Source: Enoplosus armatus (taxonomy: Eukaryota > Chordata > Actinopteri > Centrarchiformes > Enoplosidae). Taken from it: a stretch of 64,000 nt of DNA. The stretch spans positions 11,855,001 through 11,919,000 of the forward strand of contig NC_092198.1 in NCBI RefSeq assembly GCF_043641665.1. Direction: 5' to 3'. The translations under genes were made by a program, and so were the position numbers. The notes under the pieces were generated by a model. That model was not told the DNA's origin and ran no database searches. It saw nothing but the letters and a program-made list of their open reading frames with translations. Positions 14,742 to 30,901 of the stretch are shown in pieces. Position 1 is the first letter of the stretch. Each line of letters opens with the position of its first letter.

Positions 14742-14742
14742 C

Positions 14743-16530
14743 TACTTTGGGAAGGTATGTGTCAAAGCTTCTGATGAAAGTCCATCAAATAAACATTAAG
14801 TGACCTAGTTTCAGGTGATGCAGGGGCTCATTTACTCCAAGCTCTTCATCATTAAAAGCTAAAGCCTAGTTTTTTAAAAACGTTTTTATTTTGTGTTTTG
14901 TGTTTTTTATGATGTTGATTGGTGATGTAATGTGATGTAATAATCAAAACCCCTCAAAGTCAGACCTACTGACATACATAGTACCCCTATATACTATATA
15001 CCAACATGAATGAATGCTGTTTCAAAGCTTTCTTTACACAGCCAGAAATATGAATATGAAGGTAATATGAAATATTCATTATGTGTCTTATTTAATCATA
15101 GAATGTAACTCTCATGCCAGGCTGCTCAAACACCCAAATTCCCACAAAAGATAAGGACAAGAACATGACCTCAGTGTCCATAGATAGATAGATAGATAGA
15201 TAGATAAAGTGTAATTGTAATATCTAATCAGCAACAGCTATCCCAACTAAAATCCACCGGGGGTTTTGGTGTGTCTGCCAAGTGTAACGTTGTGTTGAGT
15301 GGTTGGATGTGAAGGCTTGGGATGAGGGTCAGAGGGGAGCATGAGAGGGGCTTTGGCACCCCGCTACGGTCTAACAGAGAGAGTGCATTGTTCTCTGACC
15401 TAAATTTCTTGACCTGGAACTGCAGAAAAAAAAGGTCAGAATGAATGGGACTCGGCAACATGTCTTCACTCTCCACTGCGCCACACTCGCTGGTCAGACC
15501 ATGACATCATCCAACTGTCAAACAACATTTTCTGACAAATAGCCCCTCTGAAAAGAGCATAGTAGTCAAGATTAAAACCTAGAGCTGCAACCAGCATTGT
15601 GACATATCTGGTCTCAGTTTTCCCGAAACCCTAGAAAATCATGGCAATCCATCGGACTGTTATGAGAGATTACTGGTAAAACATCCAGGGGAGTTTTGGT
15701 GCCAATCTGACTCTAAACCCAGATTCCTGATGTCATATATCATATCAAACAATACATTGAGTTAATTCTCAAATATTTTGCCTCAAGCAACATTTTCATT
15801 ATTAAAATAAAAAAGAGGCCTGCTGTTTTATTTGAATGATAAAAATCATTTTGTATAACCCTTTTTAAACAACTCTGATGATTTCCAGTTTAAGACTGTC
15901 CATCTCCGCACCTGTTCGTGAAGAAACAAGTCCATTACATTTGCTTTTCTAAAGTGCTTAAACTATTAGTATTAATACAGTAAGTGGTGGTTCAAGGTTG
16001 CCCTTGTTGTCTCCTGAAAAATAATTTCCTTATATTAATAAAGTCACCACCCTGCCAGACACAAATAACTATAACATCAGTTCCATTCAAGAGGCGCTTT
16101 CAGCCATACAGCCATATTTTAACATGCACATGAGAAGAAACACTTATATTATACACATAATTTCTGTATTTTTCCTGGCATTATCCATGCCTTCCAGTTC
16201 TAACATGTCCTGTCATTACAGTCACTGTTATTCCCTGCTGGTCCAGTACCAGTCCTCAGTCAGTTTCCACCATTCTCACCTGACCCTCATACCTCTTAAC
16301 CAGCCACTCAAACACGAACCTGCACACAAACACTAGTTAACTGCCTGATTGTCAGTGTCGTTTCATGTCTGTGCTCCAGCTATATGTGCCCCTTTTCTTG
16401 CCTTCACCAACTGCCTGCCTATTGCTGACTTCTGGCCTGAACATAGACCAAACTTCACTTTTATCTCTCTTGCTCCGCCTTTGAGTTTTTGCCTTTGAGT
16501 CCACACTTGCTCACTCTAAACCACATTTAG
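14743..16530. other. Gene-free region upstream of vsx2, part 1
   Basis: No gene is seen. It contains a (TAGA)n microsatellite (15180-15206) and AT-rich DNA. A stretch near 15590-15720 includes ATCATGGCAATCCATC, a phrase shared with the repeat at 56225-56560, so it may be an old copy of that repeat. Short frames around 15228-15476 and 16124-16336 look random. Confidence 0.35.
15180..15206. repeat. (TAGA)n microsatellite
   Basis: About six and a half perfect TAGA units. Confidence 0.9.
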
Positions 16531-18214
16531 ATGTGATAGAGAGACACATTGATGTCGCTGTCTTTGGCCGGCAGTGCTCATCAGCATCTCAAACACATCC
16601 AGTGGCATCATCGCATTTATGGGTGTGTCTCAGCGAGGTCCCACTTGTCATTTTTTTCTGTGCTCAGGAGCTCGTCTCGGCACGTAGAAGAAGAGGAGGA
16701 GGAGGGAGCAGATAAATCTCATTCTCTTTTTCATCACACTGACTTCATTCTTCACAGCCCTTTGATGAGACAGAGGAGCAAACCTGGGTGGAGCCTGGAG
16801 ATTTACGGCCGACAGAAGCATGCAGGCCATTAAAGCCCAGCGCCCTGCTAATGAACCGTCAGTGCAATCACACCGAGAGGAGTACAGTATGTATAGAGCT
16901 CATCGATCCAGTGTCATCCTTAGGGACGTGTAAGCTGTAGTCTGACCCTGTCACATCTAAGGACAACAAGATTCATCTTTATTTTCTAATCAAAACTCAT
17001 GTTGGATTATATGGGGTTGTATGTCTCATCTCACACAACATGTTATTGTGTTATGGTTAAGGTACTCAGTCAGAGCAGAAATCTAATTCAACAGATGAAA
17101 CACTGCTGAGTAGCAATTACTAGATCAGAGTTTGGGAGTCATCTGCAAAATAGCAACAAACTGATCCCTGCATGGTGTGAATGAATGCATCGTGCTGCCA
17201 CCTCCCCCAGCACACACACACACAACATCATTATTCCTTTTACCCCCCCTGGGTATTGACGTGCAGCCGGCAGCCCCAGCTGTTGCCTGCTGATGCAGAG
17301 CTCCAAACTGTGCAGCGTGTAGTCATCAGAGTGGTGGCGTCTCATGGGAGAGCAGAGATGAGGGCTGTAATTAGCGGGGAAACAGGCCAGCGGCAAGCCG
17401 AGTGTTCCTGTGGGGCCCCTGGAGGCCTCAGGGGACTTCAAGACGCGTGGCTAACCTGTGGGGCACTACCTGTGGCTTTTCGTGCGGAGTCAAAGCGTAA
17501 CATATAACAAAGTGCTACCTAAAGCGATGACAACAAGCATGTTTTACAGACAGTACAGAGGTGAATATGGATCTGCTCTCAATATCAGAGCAAGGGGAGA
17601 TAATATTAATAACCGATTTGGGATCTTAATAACCACAAAGAACTAAATGTTCTTTATATCACAAAAATATTCAGATTACAAAAGTAATCAGATTACATTA
17701 CATTAAAGCCATTAAATTGAAGTAGAACTACATTGTTGCCATCACCAATTAAGAGGCAGAAACAGATTTATTCTCTTCATTATCTTATGGAGTTATAATT
17801 ATTTATAACTGATATGATTGTTGTAATATATTGTGTTGTCGTGTGTAATGTCTGCTCTGGCAAAAAGGACCTGAGCACATGAAAAGGCTGTCCATACACG
17901 TGCCTGAGTGGGGCACCCACATCTGAGCAATTTGACCTGTTTTCCAAATGTTTGTAGTATTCAACCTGAATATGTTAAGATAAGATAAATGTGTTAATAT
18001 GTTTATGTATTTTCATTATGTGTTTTGGACATAAGTAGTCATTTTATGGTGGTTTTGACATTAATTGGATAATTAGTTGAAGATTTAGTGTAATGAGAGG
18101 GAAATGTATTACAATGGGATTAAATTTAAACATGAAATTACCTTTTGCACTTAAAATGCCACCTAAAATGAGCTTATTATTTTTATAGCAGTTAAAATTT
18201 AGTGGAGCTAAAAC

Positions 18215-18475
18215 AAGTCAATTTATCAATTAATAAAATGACAGAAAATTAATTTGCAACAATTTCCCAGCTTTTCTCTGTTCTACATCATCTTAAATTA
18301 AATATCTTTGGGTTTTGTACCGTCTGTCGGACAGAACAATAAATTTACAGTAAAGATGTCACTTTAAATTGTGATGGACATTCATTTTCTGGCATTTTCT
18401 GGACTAAACAATTAATCGATCAATTGAATAATTGATAGATGAATCAATATTGAAAGTAATTGTCAAACCTTGACA
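18215..18475. repeat. Degenerate teleost interspersed repeat
   Basis: Diverged copy of the family seen at 2095-2300. It has AATATCTTTGGGTTTTG, GACATTCATTTTCTGGCATT and AACAATTAATCGATCAATTG near the ends. Recognised from memory; family name not assigned. Confidence 0.5.
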
Positions 18476-18661
18476 TTCTTTATACATAAAGTGTAGTTAT
18501 GCCCTTTTTTCATTAAATGTAATCCTAGTTTGAGTTGTCTTAGGTATTTTATTTTATTTCATTTTCTCATCATTCCAGTTGCAATTTTCTTGACCATCAG
18601 AAAAAGCTCACCAAATGTCTTGTTACCCATACACTGTCAGCATGTACAATAATAAATTACT

Positions 18662-18681
18662 TGTGTGTGTGTGTGTGTGTG
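18662..18681. repeat. (TG)n microsatellite
   Basis: Ten TG units in the region upstream of vsx2. Confidence 0.9.
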
Positions 18682-18689
18682 ATGCACCC

Positions 18690-19100
18690 CCTGTCTGTGT
18701 CTGCGTGCGCTGGTGTGTGCAGGTGTATGACGGCTGCTTATGCTCCATCTGCGTCTGCTGCTGATGAGTAAAGCCATGAAATAGATCCAGCTGGAGATGT
18801 GCAGAGGAGACCGAGGCCCCCTGGGAAATCATCCACACCTCCACCAGCACCGTGTCAACTTCTTTAGCACCCCAGAGAGCTATCAATAAGTGGGTAATTG
18901 AATTTTAAGCACAAACACTGCCGTCAAATGAGCGTGGAGAGGGAGTGTGTGATGGGGGGATGTTTAGCTGTGTGAACATGGTGAGGCTGTCATACGGCCC
19001 TCTGGGGGTTCGGGCAGGAAGGATGAATGTTTAATCCATTAAATAACAATTACAGCCTGTGATGGTCCAGAGTGGCTGGTGGAAGGAGGGAGGGAGGCAA
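18690..19100. promoter_or_regulatory. Candidate conserved noncoding element upstream of vsx2
   Basis: Complex, non-repetitive sequence of balanced composition between AT-rich stretches. It includes GTGGGTAATTGAATTTTAAG and TTAATCCATTAAATAACAAT, with homeodomain-type TAATT cores. There is no coding potential. The assignment rests only on texture and position about 7 kb before vsx2. Confidence 0.28.
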
Positions 19101-20358
19101 CATGGCCGAACTGCTCACATGCCTGAAAATGAGTTGCATCACTGGCTTCAACAGCACGCACATACAGACTAAATGAATGATGTGCTTTGGGGGAAAATGT
19201 GGGGGATTTAACAACCTTGAGGGGATTTATGTGTGTTCTACACATGGAGGGTTTTTCTAAGGCTGGTTCCAGTATTTTTAGACTTATTATATTTAAATTG
19301 AATGACTTTGACATTTGGCTTAAAGTCACTGTAACAATTGGATGACAACACATGAATCACTCAACACAGTGTTTAGATGACTAGTTAACCCATCACTAAT
19401 GTCCTCCAAAAGCTTTTAATGGATTAATCAATTAACCAAAACAGTAAAGAATTATGTGGTCTACTAATTAAAGGAAAAATACAGACAATTATTTTCAGTT
19501 AGTGAATTGAGTTTTTAAGTAGTTGTTGTTTTTCCTCGAGGAGATCAAGTTGAGAAATGTCCTGTCCTGTTTCAATAAAACTTACAAAAAATATATAATT
19601 AAACAACTAACTCAATGGATAAAATATGAGTGAAAATGAGATTTTAGTTCGTGGTTATAAGTGCTTTCTTGATATTGAAGCAACCTTGAAAAATCAGCAC
19701 ACACAGTCAAAAAGTAGAAGCTAATTTCAGTGTCCTCTGAACTCATTTGTAAACAAACAATATGCTGATGACATCCTGATTTAAATCAAAAGGTGATGCC
19801 AATATTTTATTCAGTCAACAAAAGAAAAATCACTTTTAAGAAACAGCTTGTGAGAGTAAAAAACAGGCTCTTGTCTTAAGAGTCAGAAGTGAACAGATGT
19901 TTGGAGAGATTACATTTCCACTCCGACTGTAAATTAACTATGTGGACTGAATGATAAAATCATTTTCTGGAGTCTGAGGCTGCAAGTGGGAGGAAAACAC
20001 AAGCTATCAATCCCAGGCAAGTCATACAATTAAGGAAAATTGAATCAAATGATATCAAAAGTAACCCTTACACATGAATCAAAAGAGGTCTAGTCTTTCA
20101 TAAGGTCAAAGCTAATTGAAAGGATGACCCCTTGGCTTACGTTTTTGATCATTGTTCACATGCTCTCTCTTTTAAATGTATCATCAAATATGGTTCACAT
20201 TCATGTGTTCACAGATTTTCTTTTTTCAAATCATCCGGCATGAAGCAGTAGCCACGAGAGACATGTTTTATTGACTCTCAGTAAATCCACAGAGCACAGA
20301 TCTGAATCAGACATGAAACTAAGAGATATTTGGGGATTAGAAGATTAGTAACATTTAA

Positions 20359-20564
20359 CCTCCTAAGACCTGGCATCCACATGCGTGGACATCACATTTT
20401 GGGTTATACCATAATACTTAATTCTGCTTATATGGAAATTCAAAATTGTCCCCGTATGAGGAACCACATCATGTCAACAGATGATGCTTAGTTTTTATAC
20501 TTATCAGGTCCCAATAAGCCCAAATAGCAAAGAGAAATTAAGATAGAGCTTGGGTCTTAGGAGG
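20359..20564. mobile_element. TTAA-flanked non-autonomous DNA transposon (MITE-like), 206 bp
   Basis: TTAA (20355-20358) then CCTCCTAAGACC (20359-20370) at the left. GGTCTTAGGAGG (20553-20564) then TTAA (20565-20568) at the right. This is a perfect 12-bp terminal inverted repeat inside a TTAA target duplication, as for piggyBac-type elements. It has no coding capacity. Its ends resemble but differ from those of the 532-bp element at 11916-12447, so it is probably a different subfamily. Confidence 0.72.
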
Positions 20565-20731
20565 TTAAAGGCGTGACAGTGGGCTAAAAATAGGAAATGA
20601 GGTAAGTGGTCTCGCATGTTTTGCACATAAAATCCATCACGGTGCTCAAGATACATAAAATAATAAAATAGTAATTTTGCATTGCTTGATCACTGTAGCA
20701 TAAAAAGTGTGTGACTTCACCCTCCCTCTAT

Positions 20732-20732
<1 letters not shown>

Positions 20733-20766
<34 letters not shown>
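20733..20766. repeat. (CA)n microsatellite
   Basis: Seventeen CA units. Confidence 0.92.
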
Positions 20767-20767
<1 letters not shown>

Positions 20768-20869
20768 CTCCCTGGACGCAGTGTCTCAGTGTGATCGTTA
20801 AGTTGCACTTGTGATCCAAAACGAGTTTGCTAGCTGTGGTTTTCTCATGCTGCTCACACAATGGCCTGT

Positions 20870-21010
20870 ATATGGGAGCTGCCTGGTGACATTGCTTAAT
20901 TAGGCGAAGAGTTGATTCATTTGCACTAATTGACAGCTAATTAAAGGAGTGAGGGCACATCGAATTGACGTTCCTCTGAGCGGAGAGGCCTTGACTGCAG
21001 GAGATGTTAG
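20870..21010. promoter_or_regulatory. Candidate enhancer with clustered TAAT sites
   Basis: Within 140 bases there are GCTTAATTAGGC, GCACTAATTGACAGC and GCTAATTAAAGG, three closely spaced homeodomain core sites in otherwise complex DNA. It lies about 5.3 kb upstream of vsx2. VSX proteins themselves bind sites of the TAATTAG type, so regulation by VSX or related factors is possible. This is inference only. Confidence 0.35.
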
Positions 21011-21085
21011 GAGAGAGGGAATTATGAAATATTGAGTTTTCTGGGTGCCACCTGCTATTAGAAGTGGCCTCAAACATATGGACCA

Positions 21086-21088
<3 letters not shown>

Positions 21089-21116
<28 letters not shown>
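21089..21116. repeat. (TG)n microsatellite
   Basis: Fourteen TG units. Confidence 0.92.
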
Positions 21117-22059
21117 CTTGGTTAAACAGGCTCATTTCAGTGCTGAAAAGCAGCCTGTAGAGCCCAGCAGCTTGTGGTTAAAAGTTTTCTTTAGCTGCAA
21201 GAAAAAAAGAAAGTGAATCTTATGATGATGATGATAATAATAAGTTCAGTTCAGAGAAAACAAAGCATTTGAAACAAGTTACGGACTGAGACAACATAAA
21301 AGGGGAGGATCATTCAGTGTCTTGTCTTTTGCTGTTTTGCAGAGAAAGTGACGCAACAGATCAGTTTACATCAACATGAATGCTGTATATTATTTCATGT
21401 AGTATAGTGTAGAGTTAATATAGGGTTTCGCCAAACTCCACTATGGATTTAATAAAATAAAAACAAAAAGCATGGATTTCAAATTTAAAGCTGCAGAGAT
21501 TTAAGCAACAGAGCAGATTTCAACTCCACATTTTAAAGCTGCACTAATCAGTATTTTTATGTTAACAATGTGTGTGACGTGAAAGGGGCCTTTCGTAGTG
21601 ACAAAGTTTCCATCAGCATGCAGACATCAAGGGTAATCCAACATAATAAGATTATTTTCTTGCCGTACATTAAACCAGAAGATAATATGAAGTCAATTTT
21701 TGATGCAGGTCCTGTAAAGAAACGTCGCTGCCCCTGAGTCCCTTGTTTTCAACACGTTGGCAGCTTTCCAGGTTTGGGACGCTGTCACAGGAGGTTAACA
21801 CAAGTTGTCTGGAGTTTGAGGGCCAAACAGTGAAGGTCCTGAGTGAGTCAACTCCAATTTCTCCTCTTCTGCGGGATGAGGACAACGCTCTCTGCAGGAG
21901 ACCAAGAACAGGCAGTCTTCATGTCTGCTGGTGCTGCCCGTGTGAATCCAAAAAAGACAATTAGGGGCTTATTAGGGTCTTGGGGAGTCCGCTAGCCTGC
22001 TCGGCCCCGGCTCTGAGCCGCTGCCATAGCTCAAAACAGTCAGGGGCATTGTCTCACCT

Positions 22060-22215
22060 AATTACGTTGAAACCAGAGGCCCCTTTTTTGTGTTGCCACT
22101 GCCATGCCTGTCCGATTCCCTTCTCCTGCCTAACTGCTAGCCCCTGTCCACTGTGGAAGTGTGCTAATTAGACAAGAAATGGGCCCAAGTAATTTATGTC
22201 AATTCTAGTTACGAG
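22060..22215. promoter_or_regulatory. Candidate conserved noncoding element with TAATTA sites
   Basis: Contains CACCTAATTACGTTG and GTGCTAATTAGACAAG in non-repetitive DNA with no open frame of note, about 4 kb before vsx2. The texture is that of deeply conserved developmental enhancers. No alignment was possible here. Confidence 0.38.
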
Positions 22216-22260
22216 CAGCCACAATGAGGTGTATTATTTTGTCAAGAAAGTTTTGGTGTT

Positions 22261-22273
22261 GGGGGGGGGGGGG
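22261..22273. repeat. Poly-G run
   Basis: Thirteen consecutive G on the plus strand. Likely length-variable. Confidence 0.9.
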
Positions 22274-22399
22274 CTCTCTCCCACATTTCACAAAGTATTT
22301 TCCTCATTATGCCAATAACACATCTGCACATGGGACAGGGGAATGTGGCACACTCGGCAAGTCAGAGTCCCCGACAAACTTCAGAGCATAAATAGATGC

Positions 22400-22760
22400 A
22401 CTCATACAGAAATGGAGACTATAGAACGGCAATGGCATGAAGTTATTGCCCTAATTAATGCTTTGTGCCCACGGAGCAAACTGTTGAATCACCAGTGGCA
22501 CATTGTTAGGCTTGTGAGAGCCTTTTGTTTTCTTCACCTTAATAGGATGTTTTGATCAACGGCTGTTTGGTGACCTGGCTCGTCTTCTTAAATGCCGAGC
22601 TCTGGGAAACGGCAATTAGCTAGATTAGAGGAGCCATTTCTGGAGCCTCGAACAAAGACAAAGACGGCTCAGACGGAAAAGAGCTGGTTCAGAAACTCAT
22701 TAATGGCCCAGACTGTTGTAATAATATATTTGTGAATGAATTATCAATTGTTTTAATTAT
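22400..22760. promoter_or_regulatory. Candidate conserved noncoding element upstream of vsx2
   Basis: A 360-base stretch of complex sequence with CCCTAATTAATGCTTTG, GGCAATTAGCTAGATTAGAG, GAACAAAGACAAAGACGG (SOX-like ACAAAG cores) and TGAATGAATTATCAATTG. It contains no exon. It is the densest block of likely transcription factor sites in the desert and lies 3.5 kb before the vsx2 start. Confidence 0.4.
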
Positions 22761-23779
22761 AGCGATATGTTCCATAATGCATAATTTATATATATATAAG
22801 ACTCTACTGGAGTTACTTATCGCCTGTCTCCTTCAGTGATCCAGCTCATCATGGTGTTAAATTTCTTTTGCATTATGGTTAAAATTGAGTTTCTAAAATT
22901 GTCTATTGATGTCAGAGACAAAAGTTTTTAATCACAAGCTCAGTCTGTATACTCCTTTTTACATCTCAGTAGTTCACTATATCAGCTGCTTTAAACTTGA
23001 CTCAACAATTTTGTTTTATGGAAATGTTCTCTGACTGGAATACAGAAGGCTCCCTGCAGGTTTCATCAAAGTCTCTAAAACTAACCCAGCAGAACTACAT
23101 TAAGCTGTAGGTTTCATGGCTTCGTAGTGCCTCATGGAACCAAATGATTTATGCTTCAGGGAGTGATTAAAAGAATACCACATCTGTGGAGGGATTCAAT
23201 CATGTTACACATATTAAATATAGCAAAGCAAAATACATGCATTCCACATGACACTGTCTCATAACTGGTCCTTAAATTAGCATCATTTATTTCAACCTAC
23301 ATTATAACAAGTTGCTGGTACACGGGATGTGTTTGTGTTTAGATAAAGACATTATTGCAGCATGTACAGTCACAGCCAGACTGAAAGTATTTTAAACTGT
23401 TTAAAAATGACTGATATCAGAAAATAAAGGGGGGAAAATTGAAGCGTAGTAATTTATGAATGTGCAAACTTACAGTTGTATGTCCAAAAAGAGGTTAAAA
23501 TGTATGTTTTTACACAAAGTTTGGAATTTAAAAAGCCAATAAATCATTACAGTTACAGTATTTAGGTTAATATTCATGTTTGTCCTGAATATGAGGATCA
23601 TTTAATTTGTGCTTCTTCTCTCTTTGTGTGACGTCCTGACTTCAGATTTTGTGTTTTCCTGAACACAGATGTTTGGAATAAGACAGAGATGAAGCTCGAG
23701 TCGAGGTGCTTCATGTCCAGATAGTGTGATGCAAAAATGCGTGGAAGGATGTGATTCATGGACATCATCTGCACGTGTG

Positions 23780-23804
23780 GTGTGTGTGTGTGTGTGTGTG
23801 TGTG
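23780..23804. repeat. (GT)n microsatellite
   Basis: About twelve GT units. Confidence 0.9.
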
Positions 23805-23879
23805 ATGTAGAAACCTCATTAGCATAGCTATTGGTATGGCATTGATCTCTTCATTCACCTCTAATGAAATGTCTCTCTA

Positions 23880-26094
23880 ATAGCTTCTCATGAGATGCTG
23901 AAGGTAATTTAAGTCGCTTCACTCTCTCCAGCTCCTCACAACAGCTGGGCCTTTTCATTTGTTTAATTTTTGTTATTATTTATTTTTAGAACATCAAATA
24001 AGGGACACTTTTTCCATCCCAGTGAAGATTTGATTTTAATCTACAATTTCGCACAAACAAATAAAGAGCAAATCATTTACTGAAGCAATGTCATAAACTA
24101 AATAACAGTTAATCGTGACAGACTCTATTTTTTTTTTTTACGTGATATGTATTTTATTCCCTTCACATTCAGGCCTACAGTCTCTCTTCCTGCAGAGCAA
24201 CAGGGAGCCTAATAGTTGACCTGCCCGGGGTGAAGCCACATCTCTTGATCATACCTCAGATTACAAACACTAAATCTGTTGTGGGTTTGACCGCCGCTGA
24301 CAGCCTGACGCACGGCTGCCAAACGGCCCCGCCGGAACCACCTCTTTATTTATTTATTCATCACCACATGTCCCAGTGAGACGACTGTATCTCCGCTTCC
24401 ATCGCGCGCGTCCACGCATCTCCATAAACTCTCGTCTGCGTAATTATCCGTCCAGATGTCCAAAAGTGTGCCGCAAATTACCTCCGAACGATTGAAAACT
24501 CCGACAATAATTGACTAATAGCTGATTAGACAGGATTATAGGTTTGTGCAAACGGAAGGGGGAAAAAAACGAGAGTATTTTCACTTCATTTCACAATTCA
24601 GTGGCTTTGAATTTGAGGTTTAATGCTGTGATAAAGGAGTGTGAAGAGAAGCTGCACGTGATTTCCCCTGACGTCCTCGATGTCTTCGCTCTTACTTTCA
24701 AAATCGGATTCACGCGCTGAAACATTTGTGTAACTTTGAGTCACAGCTTTTTGTTTCTGGCTATAGATACTTGAACCTCAGGAGGTGTAAATCAGCTGCT
24801 TTATTGTTCGCTCCTCTGTTTGTCTCCTCATATTTAATTGCCACCCGCCAGTGCCCTAAATACCCTGAACTGGGATATTGTGTTCTTCATCGTGTGACCC
24901 GTCAAAGAATAAAAAAAACGCTTAATAACCTATCAACAGATGCGCAGACTGCCACCAAAGACAAAGCGTTTAGTGCGCAAACCTAATTAGAATATGCAAA
25001 TCCCAGTATGGGTTTATATGGGACGTTGGAGAGCACGAGGCTGGTGGCGGACCAATCAGTTTGTTGTCCTCCTAACAGGAAGCTGAATTGATGAATTCAC
25101 TGATAGAGAAATTGGCTTATGTGAGTTTATGAGTGCTGTTTTTAATTTGACCACTGAAAGTACAACGTGACCTGTGCTCAGTGTGGTTTATGTTGAAGGA
25201 TAAGCTTTGTTATTGGCGTATTTGTTGGAAAATATTAAAATACAGACAGCTGAGTTATGAGGAAGAACTCTTTTAAATTGCATAATTATAGCTGCCTTCT
25301 ACTGTCGCGTGTGCCTTTTGTTGAATCAAACGATATTTTTTTAAGGGCAGAAATCATAAATAAATGAAGTTGTTTTTATTGTTTAATAGGTATAATATCA
25401 AAATAACTTTGTACTTCTACGTACATCATTGTAATTATATAAATAAAATATAAAGCGTGCAGGACTTAGAATAAATGTGTTTTATTTAGCAGTGAATTTT
25501 GGTTTTCAATCATTTTGGTTCCCCACTACTACGTTTCAACAAAGGCGTCGTTTGAATGAGGACAAACGTGCTGCAAATTAAGCTGATTTTCCTCGACTTG
25601 AGGGATTTATCCGGCTGATTGGATCTGAGTGACGAGCCGGCGACTCCCGGAGTTACAGTGAAAGTAAGAAGAGCATTAAATCACTCTAAAACTCCGATAA
25701 GATTTAACTTTAACAAAAGAGAGAGGGGGTGACAGTGTTTTTAGAGTCAGGACCAAAACACACCCCAATTCAGAAAGAAATTAAACCATAAATCTCTTAG
25801 TGTTTCTAATATGTATGCGCTGAACTGTGACATGAATATGAATTTCTGGTACCAAACAGAAGATGAAGCTTTTTCTGCATTGATGGTAGTCTATACGGTC
25901 ACCAGCTGGAAGAGATTAGACCACTTGTTATAATTTGTCACTTACAGACAAGTCATCCACATCTTCAGCAATTTCCTGGCAAAAAGGCAAATATGAGTTA
26001 TTTTGTCACATGTGGTTGCCAGAGGTTGTGTTATCTGCTTTGATGAAGCTTCGCGGAGCTGATAGTAACTTCACTGTGAGTCTCTCCCCTCTTG
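23880..26094. other. vsx2 proximal upstream region
   Basis: No gene is seen. AT-rich DNA is interrupted by a denser segment at 24150-25100 and a second at about 25540-25680. The frame at 24726-24986 shows no family resemblance. This stretch probably holds proximal control elements of vsx2. Confidence 0.35.
24975..25062. promoter_or_regulatory. Candidate vsx2 element: TAATTAG plus octamer plus CCAAT
   Basis: CTAATTAG (24983-24990) lies four bases before the perfect POU octamer ATGCAAAT (24994-25001). A TTTATATGG motif and a CCAATCA box (25052-25058) follow. Homeodomain and POU sites this close suggest a composite regulatory element, or an alternative upstream promoter about 1.2 kb before the start codon. 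Confidence 0.35.
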
Positions 26095-26234
26095 TGATTG
26101 GCTGCCGCCTGTTGCCTGTTGGATAAAAAGCGCAGCAGAGAGGCGGACAGGGAGATACAGAAGCAGCATCACAGGGCTCATTGCACCAGGGACTCTGGCA
26201 GGGAGCAGAGAACAACAAGTGGAACCGCACCGCC
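26095..26234 (+). promoter_or_regulatory. vsx2: vsx2 core promoter and 5' UTR
   Basis: An inverted CCAAT box (TGATTGGCTG, ATTGG at 26097-26101) is followed 20 bases later by a TATA-like GGATAAAAAG (26121-26130), about 105 bases before the ATG at 26235. The context before the ATG (CACCGCC) is a good Kozak sequence. Confidence 0.55.

Positions 26235-30901
<4,667 letters not shown>

Larger units (their letters stand above)
14201..14742. repeat. SRP RNA duplication block, copy 2
   Basis: Second copy of the 542-bp block at 12622-13163. Mismatches noted by eye include AAGTGTTC versus AAGTGTTA at the 3'-flank edge, GTGTCC versus GTGCCC, AGACGA versus AGATGA, and ATACTC versus ACGCTC beside the start site. 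After the CRE at 14734-14741 the two sequences diverge completely. Confidence 0.85.

Noticed and set aside
26181..26234. N-terminal extension of vsx2 from an upstream TTG
   Set aside because: Not an ATG, lies in the 5' UTR next to the TATA-like motif, and the family start MTGK begins at 26235.
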